From Methylophaga thalassica (lineage in GTDB: Bacteria; Pseudomonadota; Gammaproteobacteria; Nitrosococcales; Methylophagaceae), in assembly GCF_030159795.1 (NCBI RefSeq), contig NZ_BSND01000013.1:62001-126000 (forward strand): 64,000 bases of DNA, given 5' to 3'. The translations under genes and the position numbers were made by a program. Of this stretch, positions 28,250 through 38,519 are shown piece after piece. The notes under the pieces are model-generated. The model was not told the DNA's origin and ran no database searches. It saw only the letters and a list, made by a program, of their open reading frames with translations. The stretch's first letter is position 1, and the number at the start of each line of letters is the position of its first letter.

Positions 28250-28843
28250 TTATAAAGCACCTTTAGTTGAAGGCAATTGTTCTAATGCGCGCTGATCCAG
28301 TGAAACAGCCATTCGTAATGCTCGACCAAATGCCTTGAAAATGGTTTCAGCAATATGATGAGCATTGCGGCCTTTTAGATTATCAATGTGTAGTGTAATG
28401 CCAGCGTGATTGACTAAGCCTTGGAAGAATTCGTAGAACAGGTCAACATCAAACTCACCAATCTTATCGCGGGTAAATGTCACATCAAACTCAAGTCCAG
28501 GACGACCAGAAAGATCAAGTACAACGCGAGATAATGCTTCATCTAGCGGCACATAGGCATGTCCGTAGCGAACAACCCCTTTTTTATCACCTAATGCTTT
28601 TTTTAAGGCCTGACCGATTGTGATGCCTACATCTTCAACGGTGTGATGAGCGTCGATGTGTAAGTCGCCATTTGCTTTAACATTTAGATCAAACAAGCCA
28701 TGACGGGCTATTTGATCCATCATGTGATCTAAAAACGGAACACCCGTTTCGGCATTGAATTGACCGCTACCATCCAGATTGATTGAAACTTCGATCTGCG
28801 TTTCCAGTGTGTTTCGCGCAACTGACGCGCTACGAGTGGTCAT
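28250..28843 (-). CDS. hisB: Imidazoleglycerol-phosphate dehydratase
   Basis: Dehydrates imidazole glycerol phosphate to imidazole acetol phosphate. At 197 residues it is the monofunctional form, without the phosphatase domain of enteric HisB. The two manganese-binding repeats are clear: [18 protein letters not shown] and [19 protein letters not shown], plus [17 protein letters not shown]. It is the first gene of the hisBHAFIE-hit-tatABC run. AGGA precedes the ATG by seven bases, and a minus-strand TATAAT at 28909-28914 is a candidate -10 element. Confidence 0.96.
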   Translation of the reverse strand: MTTRSASVARNTLETQIEVSINLDGSGQFNAETGVPFLDHMMDQIARHGLFDLNVKANGDLHIDAHHTVEDVGITIGQALKKALGDKKGVVRYGHAYVPLDEALSRVVLDLSGRPGLEFDVTFTRDKIGEFDVDLFYEFFQGLVNHAGITLHIDNLKGRNAHHIAETIFKAFGRALRMAVSLDQRALEQLPSTKGAL

Positions 28844-28941
28844 TTGATTTCCTGAATATTAGTAATAAAAGGAGATAATAACTGTTTCGAACAAGGGTTT
28901 GAAGCGTTATTATAGTCAACGTTCACTATATAGGATTAGCA

Positions 28942-29691
28942 ATGACCCAGTTAGGCAACGTTACCCCACTATTTCAGGACCTCGCTAAAGTCGAACATGA
29001 ACATAATCTCGCTTGTCAGGAGTGTTCACTTTATCGTTTATGTTTGCCACTTGGTTTACACAATAACGACTTGATTCAATTAGATAAAATCATCAAGCGC
29101 AGTCAGAGTTATTCCCGAGGTCAGCCACTGTTTAGTACCCAGACACCGTTCAATTCTATCTATGTTGTTCGTTCTGGTTCCTTTAAAACAACGGTTTCTG
29201 CGGTTGATGGTCGCGAGCAAGTAACCGGATTTTATTTTCCGGGTGAGTTTGTTGGTCTGGATGCTATCTATGAACAGGCTTATCGTTCTAACGCAAAAGC
29301 ATTAGAAAGCAGTAGTGTGTGTGAATTACCTTTCGATATGTTGCAAGAGTTGGGCACCAATATGCCTCAACTTCAAGTACAGATGATGTCACGTTTGAGT
29401 AAAGAACTGTCTGGTGATAAAAGTCTGATGTTTTTATTAGGCAAAAAAACGGCTGAAGAAAAACTGGCGACATTTTTATTATCTATTTCGCGTCGTTTCC
29501 AGGATCGTGGCTTTTCTGCACGTGAATTTCAGCTCAGTATGTCACGTGGTGATATCGCTAATCATTTGGGTCTGGCTGTTGAAACCGTCAGTCGGCTTTT
29601 TTCGCGCTTTCAGGATGAAGGCTTGATCGATATTCAAAACAAATCTATTTCTTTGCGTGACACTGAAAAATTAAAAACATTATGTGGGTAA
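28942..29691 (+). CDS. fnr: FNR/ANR-type oxygen-sensing transcription regulator
   Basis: Crp/Fnr-family activator that uses an oxygen-labile [4Fe-4S] cluster to switch on genes at low oxygen. All four expected cluster cysteines are present: C25, C28 and C34 in LACQECSLYRLCLPLGL, and C127 in SSVCELPFDML. The 249 residues then show the cyclic-nucleotide-like beta-roll, the dimer helix, and a C-terminal helix-turn-helix with SRGDIANHLGLAVETVSRLFS, whose E-xx-SR residues read the TTGAT half-site. It is divergent from hisB. A perfect-spacing FNR site lies in front of the next gene, ompW. Confidence 0.95.
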   Translation: MTQLGNVTPLFQDLAKVEHEHNLACQECSLYRLCLPLGLHNNDLIQLDKIIKRSQSYSRGQPLFSTQTPFNSIYVVRSGSFKTTVSAVDGREQVTGFYFPGEFVGLDAIYEQAYRSNAKALESSSVCELPFDMLQELGTNMPQLQVQMMSRLSKELSGDKSLMFLLGKKTAEEKLATFLLSISRRFQDRGFSAREFQLSMSRGDIANHLGLAVETVSRLFSRFQDEGLIDIQNKSISLRDTEKLKTLCG

Positions 29692-29722
29692 TTCCGCTAA
29701 AAATTGGTAAGCGCTCGCTTTA

Positions 29723-29736
29723 TTGATCCAGGTCAA
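29723..29736. promoter_or_regulatory. FNR/ANR box upstream of ompW
   Basis: TTGATCCAGGTCAA matches the TTGAT-N4-ATCAA consensus with one mismatch. Its centre (29729.5) is 41.5 bases before a predicted start at about 29771, and a candidate -10 TAAAAT lies at 29758-29763. That is the exact class II activator geometry. The FNR-type regulator is encoded immediately upstream. Confidence 0.85.
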
Positions 29737-29807
29737 TGCATTAACCCCACACCTCCGTAAAATTCAAACCATGTCTTACAGAACATAGTTTGTCCGAGGA
29801 GGAAAAA

Positions 29808-30488
29808 ATGAAAACAACAACACTTGCTGCAGCACTACTCACTACTTTAGGCTTGTCTACGCTTGCCGCTCCTGCCATGGCTTATGAAGCAGGTGACTGG
29901 TTAGTTCGTGGTCGTATTATCAACGTTAATCCTAATGATGATAGTGGCACTTTATATGTTGGTGGCGCTGATTCAGGCCAAAAAGGTGTTAGCGTAAACT
30001 CTGACACAGTTCCTGAGTTAGATATTACTTATATGATGAGCAAAAACTGGGGGGTTGAGCTGATCCTTGGATATTCACAACACACAGTGAAATCGGAAGG
30101 TTATTGGGCTGCTCAAGGTTTAGGTGATGTTATTGATACTAAAGTATTACCTCCTACACTGACACTGCAGTATCACTTTATGCCTGACTCAAAGATTCGC
30201 CCTTATGTCGGTGCAGGTATCAATTACACTTATTTCTTTGATGAAGAGGTAAAAGGTCCTGTTCTTGATGTACCCGGCGCTAAAGTAAAACTGGATAGCT
30301 CATGGGGTTTAGCGGCACAAGCTGGTGTTGATGTGGCTCTAAATGAAGACTGGTTTGTGAACTTTGATGTGAAATATATTGATATCGATACAACTGCTCA
30401 CTTCAAAGGAACCCCTGTTGGTACTGCAAAAATTGACGCTGATATTGACCCATTTGTTTGGGGTATTGGTATCGGACGCCGCTTCTAA
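29808..30488 (+). CDS. ompW: OmpW-family outer-membrane protein
   Basis: Eight-stranded outer-membrane beta-barrel for small hydrophobic molecules, 226 residues. The signal peptide ends at about residue 24 (LAAPAMA), followed by the OmpW opening YEAGDWLVRGRIINVNP. Barrel motifs include YMMSKNWGVELILGYSQH, TLTLQYHFMPDSKIRPYVGAGINYT (seen in two parts) and the terminal FVWGIGIGRRF with C-terminal Phe. An upstream TTG at 29790 is in frame, but the GAGGAGG Shine-Dalgarno sits just before the ATG at 29808, so I use that. The FNR box places it under low-oxygen control, as known for E. coli ompW. Confidence 0.93.
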   Translation: MKTTTLAAALLTTLGLSTLAAPAMAYEAGDWLVRGRIINVNPNDDSGTLYVGGADSGQKGVSVNSDTVPELDITYMMSKNWGVELILGYSQHTVKSEGYWAAQGLGDVIDTKVLPPTLTLQYHFMPDSKIRPYVGAGINYTYFFDEEVKGPVLDVPGAKVKLDSSWGLAAQAGVDVALNEDWFVNFDVKYIDIDTTAHFKGTPVGTAKIDADIDPFVWGIGIGRRF

Positions 30489-30512
30489 GAAATTAATGTC
30501 CTCGTAGTGCTT

Positions 30513-30538
30513 GGCCCTCTTCGGAGGGCCTTTTTTTT
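30513..30538 (+). terminator. Rho-independent terminator of ompW
   Basis: A perfect 7-bp stem (GGCCCTC / GAGGGCC) around the stable TTCG tetraloop is followed by eight T residues. The T-run overlaps the stop codon of the convergent murJ gene. Confidence 0.92.
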
Positions 30539-32078
30539 ATCTGTTGATTGGTCTAACTAAGCTTCTTAGATTGATACGTAAGATGAGTAGTAAGACAAAA
30601 TAAATCACAGCTGCACCCATGATTAATCCAGATAAATGACTAGCTCGCTGTAAAGCATCCCACATTTCCCAGTTTTTATATACCGGATTCAAGGCGAATA
30701 AAAACAGCAATAAACCTGAATTAGCGATAATTAATTTCAATGAAAATCGTGCCCAGCCAGGGGTTGGTGAATAAACACCGCGCTTTCTTAAACCTTGATA
30801 AAGCAGGCCAGCGTTAAGTATGGCTGATAATGATGTCGCTAAAGCCAAGCCCACGTGCTCAAGATAGATCATCAGGATTATATTCAGCCCCATATTACTG
30901 ATCATGGCAATGATGCCTATTTTGACAGGGGTTTTTGTGTCTTGTCTGGCGTAATAACCTGGTGCCAGGACTTTGATGAATATAAAAGGTAATAGCCCTA
31001 AGCCATAGGCTATTAAACTCAAAGAAGCTTTATGAGAATCGACGGTTGTAAATTCTCCATATTGAAATAATGTCATTAACAAAGGTTCAGCTAAATAAAT
31101 CAGCCCTATTGCAGCTGGTGTTCCAATAAGAAACACCCAGCGTAAGGCCCAGTCGATAGTGTCTGAGAATTCTTCTGTGGTCTTGGCTGCATGTTTTCTA
31201 GATAGGCTCGGTAAAAGAACAGTAGATAAAGCGATTCCAAAAACACCCAATGGAAACTCAACAAGTCGGTCTGAATAATACAACCAGGAAATACTGCCAG
31301 TAACTAAAAATGATGCAAGTAAGGTATCCAGTAGAAGATTTATCTGCGCAACGGAAACACCAAACATAGCCGGGATCATCAAGCGGATAATTTTCCTGAC
31401 ACCCTCACTTTTCCACCCCCATTTTGGCCTGGGCAATAAGCCGAGTTTTATTAAAAAGGGTAGCTGAAATAAAAACTGTACAACCCCACCTATAAAAACA
31501 CCCCAGGCGAGACCTGTGACCGGTTCCTCTAATTTAGGTGATAACCATATCGCTGCTGCAATTAGCGATATATTAAGAAATACGGGGGTAAATGCAGGAA
31601 TAGCAAACTTACCAAAACTGTTGAGAATTGAACCGGCAAGCGCCGTTAATGAGATAAAAAAGATATACGGAAAGGTGATGGTAAGAAGATTAGCTGCCAG
31701 GTCGGCTTTGATTGGGTCTTCTACAAAGCCGGGGGCGAAAATCATGATAATCACAGGTGCGGCAATCATCCCCACAGCCGTTATCATGGTTAGAATAACG
31801 GCTAAAGTGCCGCTGGTTTGTGCAATCAATTGCCGTAAGGGCTTATCACCATGTTCTTTAAATTCTGCAAGAACGGGAATAAAAGCTTGTGAAAAGGCAC
31901 CTTCAGCAAAAAGTCGTCTTAAAAAGTTGGGGATCTTAAAAGCAACAAAGAAAACATCTGCGCCCAAGCCTGCACCGAACATTCTGGCAATGACAATATC
32001 TCTTACAAAGCCTAGTATCCGGGATAAAAAAGTCATCACACTGACAACTGCGGTAGACTTGAAGAGTTTTTCGCTCAT
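30537..32078 (-). CDS. murJ: Lipid II flippase MurJ
   Basis: Inner-membrane MOP-superfamily flippase that moves lipid II to the periplasmic face for peptidoglycan synthesis. The 513 residues hold about fourteen hydrophobic segments. The MurJ N-terminus is clear: TAVVSVMTFLSRILGFVRDIVIARMFGAG (in two parts), then LRRLFAEGAFSQAFIPVLAE with the conserved arginines of the central cavity. LLPSLSR and LAPGYYARQDTKTPVKI are further family motifs. It is convergent with ompW and divergent from the SCO-like gene. Confidence 0.96.
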   Translation of the reverse strand: MSEKLFKSTAVVSVMTFLSRILGFVRDIVIARMFGAGLGADVFFVAFKIPNFLRRLFAEGAFSQAFIPVLAEFKEHGDKPLRQLIAQTSGTLAVILTMITAVGMIAAPVIIMIFAPGFVEDPIKADLAANLLTITFPYIFFISLTALAGSILNSFGKFAIPAFTPVFLNISLIAAAIWLSPKLEEPVTGLAWGVFIGGVVQFLFQLPFLIKLGLLPRPKWGWKSEGVRKIIRLMIPAMFGVSVAQINLLLDTLLASFLVTGSISWLYYSDRLVEFPLGVFGIALSTVLLPSLSRKHAAKTTEEFSDTIDWALRWVFLIGTPAAIGLIYLAEPLLMTLFQYGEFTTVDSHKASLSLIAYGLGLLPFIFIKVLAPGYYARQDTKTPVKIGIIAMISNMGLNIILMIYLEHVGLALATSLSAILNAGLLYQGLRKRGVYSPTPGWARFSLKLIIANSGLLLFLFALNPVYKNWEMWDALQRASHLSGLIMGAAVIYFVLLLILRINLRSLVRPINR

Positions 32079-32127
32079 GTTTTACTCACAACAGGGTTAT
32101 ATCTCGGCTGTACAAGGTTAAATAAAG

Positions 32128-32757
32128 ATGTTTAAGCCAATTAAAAGTGTTAATTCTAAGGCTTTTTTAGCGTTATATCTTGTTATTACACTGATTATTT
32201 TAGTGTTGTGGCTAAGCAGAATGGAGTTTACGCAACCAGACAGGCGTGATATTCCTGACAATCTGAGAAAATTTCTTATCTCCCCTCCACAACTGATACC
32301 TCAGTTTGTATTGCAAGGTCATGAAAAACAGGTATTAACGAATGTCTCCCTCGACGGCAAATGGAGCTTTGTCTACTTTACACACCTATATTGTGAGCCA
32401 GAGTGTACTGTTGTCGTAAAAGTGATGCAGCATTTGCAACGTTTATTTGCTGGTTCCTCAATACAGTTTTTAATTATTAACTTTGGCGATAATACCGACA
32501 CTGCTTCCCTTTCCTTTCCTGACTTAAAAACCTTTGGCGGTTCATCGGAAGTTATCGAATCTATCACTAAAAGTGTCGACTTTTTATATTTAGAGCCTGA
32601 GGAATATGAACACAGCTTGAAAGTTGAACAACAGCATTATATTTATCTGATTGATCCTCAAGGGCGTGCTTATGCTGTATTCAAACCGCCTTTTACTTCC
32701 TTAGCTATTCAAAAAATATTTTTTCAGATACGCGACTTTTATGCTCGTAGTGAGTAA
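32128..32757 (+). CDS. SCO1/SenC-family copper-chaperone-like protein
   Basis: Membrane-anchored thioredoxin-fold protein of 209 residues, related to the SCO proteins that help insert copper into cytochrome oxidase. After one N-terminal membrane segment (about 12-29) the soluble domain carries the CxxxC copper/redox motif as YCEPEC (C89 and C93). The distal metal-ligand histidine is H170 in QQHYIYLIDPQGRAYAVF. The central loop is diverged from well-studied SCO proteins, so a thiol-redox role is an alternative. No oxidase genes are nearby. Its 3' end overlaps oxyR by 19 bases on the opposite strand. Confidence 0.85.
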   Translation: MFKPIKSVNSKAFLALYLVITLIILVLWLSRMEFTQPDRRDIPDNLRKFLISPPQLIPQFVLQGHEKQVLTNVSLDGKWSFVYFTHLYCEPECTVVVKVMQHLQRLFAGSSIQFLIINFGDNTDTASLSFPDLKTFGGSSEVIESITKSVDFLYLEPEEYEHSLKVEQQHYIYLIDPQGRAYAVFKPPFTSLAIQKIFFQIRDFYARSE

Positions 32758-33665
32758 TTAGTATCGGCTAAAGCATCAGAAAATGTTTTTGCCAGCTGCT
32801 CTAAGGTCGCTGTTCTTCTGAAGCTTGGTCGCCATACTAACCCTATCTCACGCATAGCTTGTTCTTTATCAGCAGCTAAACGAACAAGACGAATGTCTGA
32901 ATGTATAACCATATCTGAATTTATCGCCATGTCAGGTATAAGTGTGATCCCTAATCCACTGGCCACCATTTCAATCAGTGTATATAAGCTTGTTGCCTGA
33001 ACGCTTTTACGTTGAGCTGATGCGGGTAATTGGCAGGCACTCAATGCGTGCTCTCGCAAACAGTGTCCTTCTGCTAATAGTAATAATTCATTAATAGGTA
33101 ATTCATCAGCGCTCAACTTATCCTTATCGGCTAAGGGATGATTTTGTGGTAATGCTATCCAGAAGGGTTCTTTTGCAAACTCTCGATGTGTTAATCCGCG
33201 AGTATTGTATGGAAATGCCAATACAGCGACATCGATACTACCGGTTTCCAATTGATCTAAGAGACGTTCTGACTGGTCTTCTATTAATACTATCTCAAGA
33301 TCTGGCAATTGTTTTCTGACAGTGGGTAAGACTTTTGGCAATAAAAAAGGACTTATTGTCGGAATGATGCCAATTTGAATTCGACCAGATAATGGGTTCT
33401 TCTCCGATAAAGCAAGGTCAACAAGGTCTTCAGTCAATGATAGTATCTGTTGTGCTCTGCTGGCGATCTCTTCTCCGATCGGGGTCGGTAGTACTTTTCG
33501 GTTTGTCCTCTCTAACAAAGACACTTCAAGTAACTGCTCTAAGTCTTGAATACCGGCACTTAAAGTTGATTGTGTGACAAAGCATTTATCGGCAGCATGT
33601 CCAAAGTGTTTCTCTTCCACCACAGCAGTTAAATATTGCAGTTGTCTTAATGTCGGTAGTCGCAT
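32739..33665 (-). CDS. oxyR: Peroxide-sensing LysR-type regulator OxyR
   Basis: LysR-family regulator of the peroxide stress response. The 308 residues have an N-terminal winged helix-turn-helix (about 1-60, FGHAADKCFVTQSTLSAGIQ) and an effector domain. The redox pair of OxyR is present with correct spacing: C202 and C211 in EGHCLREHALSAC, equal to C199 and C208 of E. coli. That distinguishes it from generic LysR proteins. It is divergent from a rubredoxin gene 212 bases away and convergent with the SCO-like gene, so its neighbourhood is redox-related. Confidence 0.93.
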   Translation of the reverse strand: MRLPTLRQLQYLTAVVEEKHFGHAADKCFVTQSTLSAGIQDLEQLLEVSLLERTNRKVLPTPIGEEIASRAQQILSLTEDLVDLALSEKNPLSGRIQIGIIPTISPFLLPKVLPTVRKQLPDLEIVLIEDQSERLLDQLETGSIDVAVLAFPYNTRGLTHREFAKEPFWIALPQNHPLADKDKLSADELPINELLLLAEGHCLREHALSACQLPASAQRKSVQATSLYTLIEMVASGLGITLIPDMAINSDMVIHSDIRLVRLAADKEQAMREIGLVWRPSFRRTATLEQLAKTFSDALADTNYSLRA

Positions 33666-33877
33666 AATCGATATTTCCGTTTATTAGCTTTATATTGATT
33701 TATAACATAAATATAATATGTGCTAAACCTAATCTATTATTTTATTGACTTGCAGTAAGGCTAATAGTTTTATTATTGTCTATTTACGAGGAATGATTGA
33801 GCGTAAACTCTTCAATTTTGTTAAGATTCTTTACTCATAATAACTAGATTTTATTCTCAAATACTCGGAGTTTTAGA

Positions 33878-34042
33878 ATGAAGAAATGGCAATGTATTGT
33901 TTGTGGTTTTATCTATGATGAAGCAGAAGGTTTACCTGAAGAAGGAATTGCCCCTGGAACAGCTTGGGAAGATATTCCCGAAGACTGGGAATGTCCTGAA
34001 TGTGGTGTTGGTAAAGACGATTTTGAAATGGTAGAAATCTAG
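33878..34042 (+). CDS. Rubredoxin
   Basis: Small mononuclear-iron electron carrier of 54 residues, beginning [18 protein letters not shown]. The four iron-ligating cysteines are in the two standard loops, C6 and C9 (CIVCG) and C39 and C42 (CPECG), with the typical [14 protein letters not shown] between. CGGAG lies seven bases upstream of the ATG. Partners in related bacteria include alkane hydroxylases, rubredoxin reductases and peroxide- or superoxide-scavenging systems. Its position beside divergent oxyR makes a detoxification role plausible but not shown. It is a free-standing gene, followed by 176 non-coding bases and recF. Confidence 0.95.
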   Translation: MKKWQCIVCGFIYDEAEGLPEEGIAPGTAWEDIPEDWECPECGVGKDDFEMVEI

Positions 34043-34218
34043 AAGTTTCTTTTGTCCAAATCAAACGCCTTGATCTATAGATAAATGGGTTCTATGTACA
34101 TGAACATTAGTTCACAGAAGTGTTCTATTTATTGTTTTATCGTAAACGATAACAACATATGAGGTTATTGATTTCTTTTGCTGTTCAGAAATAATTGATT
34201 GGTCGTATAAGATTACTT

Positions 34219-35295
34219 GTGCTTTCACACTTGACCCTCGTTCATTTTCGTAATATTAGTTCTGCTACTCTATCCCCCTCTGAAGGTATTAACCTAATTC
34301 TTGGGGAAAATGGATCTGGTAAAACAAGTATTCTTGAAGCTCTACATTTACTTGCCATGGGTAGATCATTTCGATCGCGTCATCTGAAAAATATTGTCCA
34401 GCTAGAATATTCTCAATTTACGCTTTTTGCGCGTTCCTCTGAAATGACACCGGTTGGACTGTTATATGATATCCAGTCAGGGCTGCAAATTCGTTTGAAT
34501 AATGCCCCGCTTAAAAAGTTATCAGATTTGGCAGTTAACACTCCTCTACAATTTATTTCTGCAAATTGTCACCAGTTTTTTGAGTTAGGCCCAAAATTTC
34601 GTCGCAAGATGATAGATTGGGGTATGTTCCACGTGGAACACAAATTTAATTATCACTGGCAAACGTATAAAAAAGCGCTACTTCAGAAGAATGCAGCATT
34701 AAAAAACAAAAAGTCTAGAAATGAGACTGAACTATGGAATCAATATTTAATAAAGCATGGTTTAATCATAACGGACTATCGTGAAGCTTATTTAGATAAG
34801 CTCGTTAGTGTTTTTGAGCCATTATTCCATAAGCTCTGTCCATCGCTGAGTGACTGCAAGTTTACCGTCAAGTACAACAAGGGTTGGAGTAAGGAAAAAT
34901 CTTTAGCCGAAATCCTGGATGAAAATTATGAGCGTGATCGGATTATGGGCTATAGTCGCAATGGTCCACATTCTGCCGATTGGACATTACGTATTAATGA
35001 TGCCTCTGCTGAAGAAATGCTTTCTAGGGGACAGCAAAAATTGTTTTACCTGGGCCTATGCATGGCACAAATAATCATTTTACTGAACGAAAAAGATGTA
35101 AAAAACACGGTTTTATTGATTGATGATCTAAGCTCAGAGCTGGATTGGAACCATCAAATAACAGTCATAGATACACTACGAAATCTACCTGTACAGAGTT
35201 TCATAACGAGTACAAATAGCGAACTCGCATCATTAATCAATACAGACAAAGAAAAAGTGTTCCACGTGAAACAAGGTGAAATGATAGCTTCATAA
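34219..35295 (+). CDS. recF: DNA recombination and repair protein RecF
   Basis: SMC-like ATPase that helps load RecA at single-strand gaps. The 358 residues show the N-terminal LSHLTLVHFRNISSATLSP, Walker A as LILGENGSGKTSILEAL (about 28-44), the signature-like LSRGQQKLFYLGLCMAQ and Walker B with D-loop VLLIDDLSSELDW. There is no ATG at the front. The GTG at 34219 fits the family N-terminus best, and a TTG at 34195 is possible. The usual upstream partner dnaN is missing; a rubredoxin gene lies there instead. gyrB follows after 82 bases. Two parS-like palindromes lie inside the coding sequence. Confidence 0.94.
   Translation: MLSHLTLVHFRNISSATLSPSEGINLILGENGSGKTSILEALHLLAMGRSFRSRHLKNIVQLEYSQFTLFARSSEMTPVGLLYDIQSGLQIRLNNAPLKKLSDLAVNTPLQFISANCHQFFELGPKFRRKMIDWGMFHVEHKFNYHWQTYKKALLQKNAALKNKKSRNETELWNQYLIKHGLIITDYREAYLDKLVSVFEPLFHKLCPSLSDCKFTVKYNKGWSKEKSLAEILDENYERDRIMGYSRNGPHSADWTLRINDASAEEMLSRGQQKLFYLGLCMAQIIILLNEKDVKNTVLLIDDLSSELDWNHQITVIDTLRNLPVQSFITSTNSELASLINTDKEKVFHVKQGEMIAS
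34625..34640. other. parS-like centromere site (perfect palindrome) inside recF
   Basis: TGTTCCACGTGGAACA is a perfect 16-base palindrome. It is identical to the form of parS described near the origin in Pseudomonas and one transition per arm from the Bacillus consensus TGTTTCACGTGAAACA. It should be a ParB binding/nucleation site for chromosome segregation. Confidence 0.88.
35258..35273. other. Second parS-like site near the 3' end of recF
   Basis: TGTTCCACGTGAAACA combines the CC-type left arm with the TT-type right arm of the parS consensus, so it departs from perfect symmetry at one position pair. It lies 633 bases from the first site, in the same gene. Confidence 0.82.
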
Positions 35296-35332
35296 TGAGA
35301 CTGTCAACAAACCTGTATAAGTAGTAGAATAG

Positions 35333-37798
<2,466 letters not shown>

Positions 37799-37824
37799 AT
37801 CCAGGAATCTTTCCTGATTAAATA

Positions 37825-37857
37825 AGTCATACAGCCGATAGGTTGTGTGACTTTTTT
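37825..37857 (+). terminator. Rho-independent terminator of gyrB
   Basis: A 12-bp stem (AGTCATACAGCC with GGTTGTGTGACT, two G-U pairs) with a GATA tetraloop is followed by six T residues. It lies 26 bases past the gyrB stop. Confidence 0.85.
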
Positions 37858-37885
37858 ATGCATAAAAGAAAGTGAAGGAAACGGT

Positions 37886-38449
37886 ATGTCCGAAACTGAA
37901 AATCAGTATGACTTGGTACAAAGAATCTTGCATTGGTTAATCGCACTGGCGATATTAGCGATGATTGCTATTGGGCTGTATATGGTTCAGCTTCCCAAAG
38001 AATGGGAATTACCGCCAGGCCAGGAGAGTGTAAGGGCGTTTTGGTTTTTATTGCACAAGTCACTCGGTATAAGTGTCGCTGTTCTCATTGTGCTGCGCAT
38101 AGCGTGGCGATTATCACACAAAGCACCACAACTGCCCTCTTACATTCCATCGTGGCAACAGCGGCTTTCTGGTGGCGTTCATGGGCTATTATATGTATTG
38201 ATGGTTGCTATGCCTTTCACCGGATATCTTCAGTCAATGTACAGCAAATACGATACTAAGCTCTGGGGCATTGTGTTACCCAGGCTAGCTGAAGCGGATC
38301 CTGATATGAGAGAGTATTTCAGTGAAATACATGAAATTCTTGCATTTACATTGATCGCTATACTAGTCATTCATATCGGCGCAGCAGTAAAACACCGTCT
38401 CAGTGGTAATACTATTAATCAGCGAATGTCATTATTTTCTAGGAAATAA
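37886..38449 (+). CDS. Cytochrome b561
   Basis: Four-helix, dihaem membrane cytochrome of the bacterial b561 family, 187 residues. The N-terminal ENQYDLVQRILHWLIALAIL includes the haem-ligand His at the start of helix 1. Helix 2 holds WFLLHKSLGISVAVLIVLRI, helix 3 GGVHGLLYVLMVAMPFTGYL, and helix 4 EIHEILAFTLIAILVIHIGA, each with histidine ligands. Family members such as CybB can oxidise quinol and reduce superoxide. I use the ATG at 37886, which has GGAAAC in front; the upstream in-frame ATG at 37847 lies in the gyrB terminator T-run. Confidence 0.92.
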   Translation: MSETENQYDLVQRILHWLIALAILAMIAIGLYMVQLPKEWELPPGQESVRAFWFLLHKSLGISVAVLIVLRIAWRLSHKAPQLPSYIPSWQQRLSGGVHGLLYVLMVAMPFTGYLQSMYSKYDTKLWGIVLPRLAEADPDMREYFSEIHEILAFTLIAILVIHIGAAVKHRLSGNTINQRMSLFSRK

Positions 38450-38472
38450 AGAATGAGGCATCTCGGAAAAAA

Positions 38473-38495
38473 AAGGCCCTGACAGGGCCTTTTTT
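38473..38495. terminator. Bidirectional terminator between cytochrome b561 and NDH-2
   Basis: AAGGCCCT-GAC-AGGGCCTT forms an 8-bp stem with a run of A before it and T after it, so it can end transcription from both converging genes. Confidence 0.9.
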
Positions 38496-38519
38496 ATATC
38501 GCTAAGCAAAAAAATAGGC

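Noticed and set aside
33666-34218. Replication origin next to recF
   Set aside because: Neither gap flanking the rubredoxin gene contains a perfect DnaA box; the priA-folA gap is far better.
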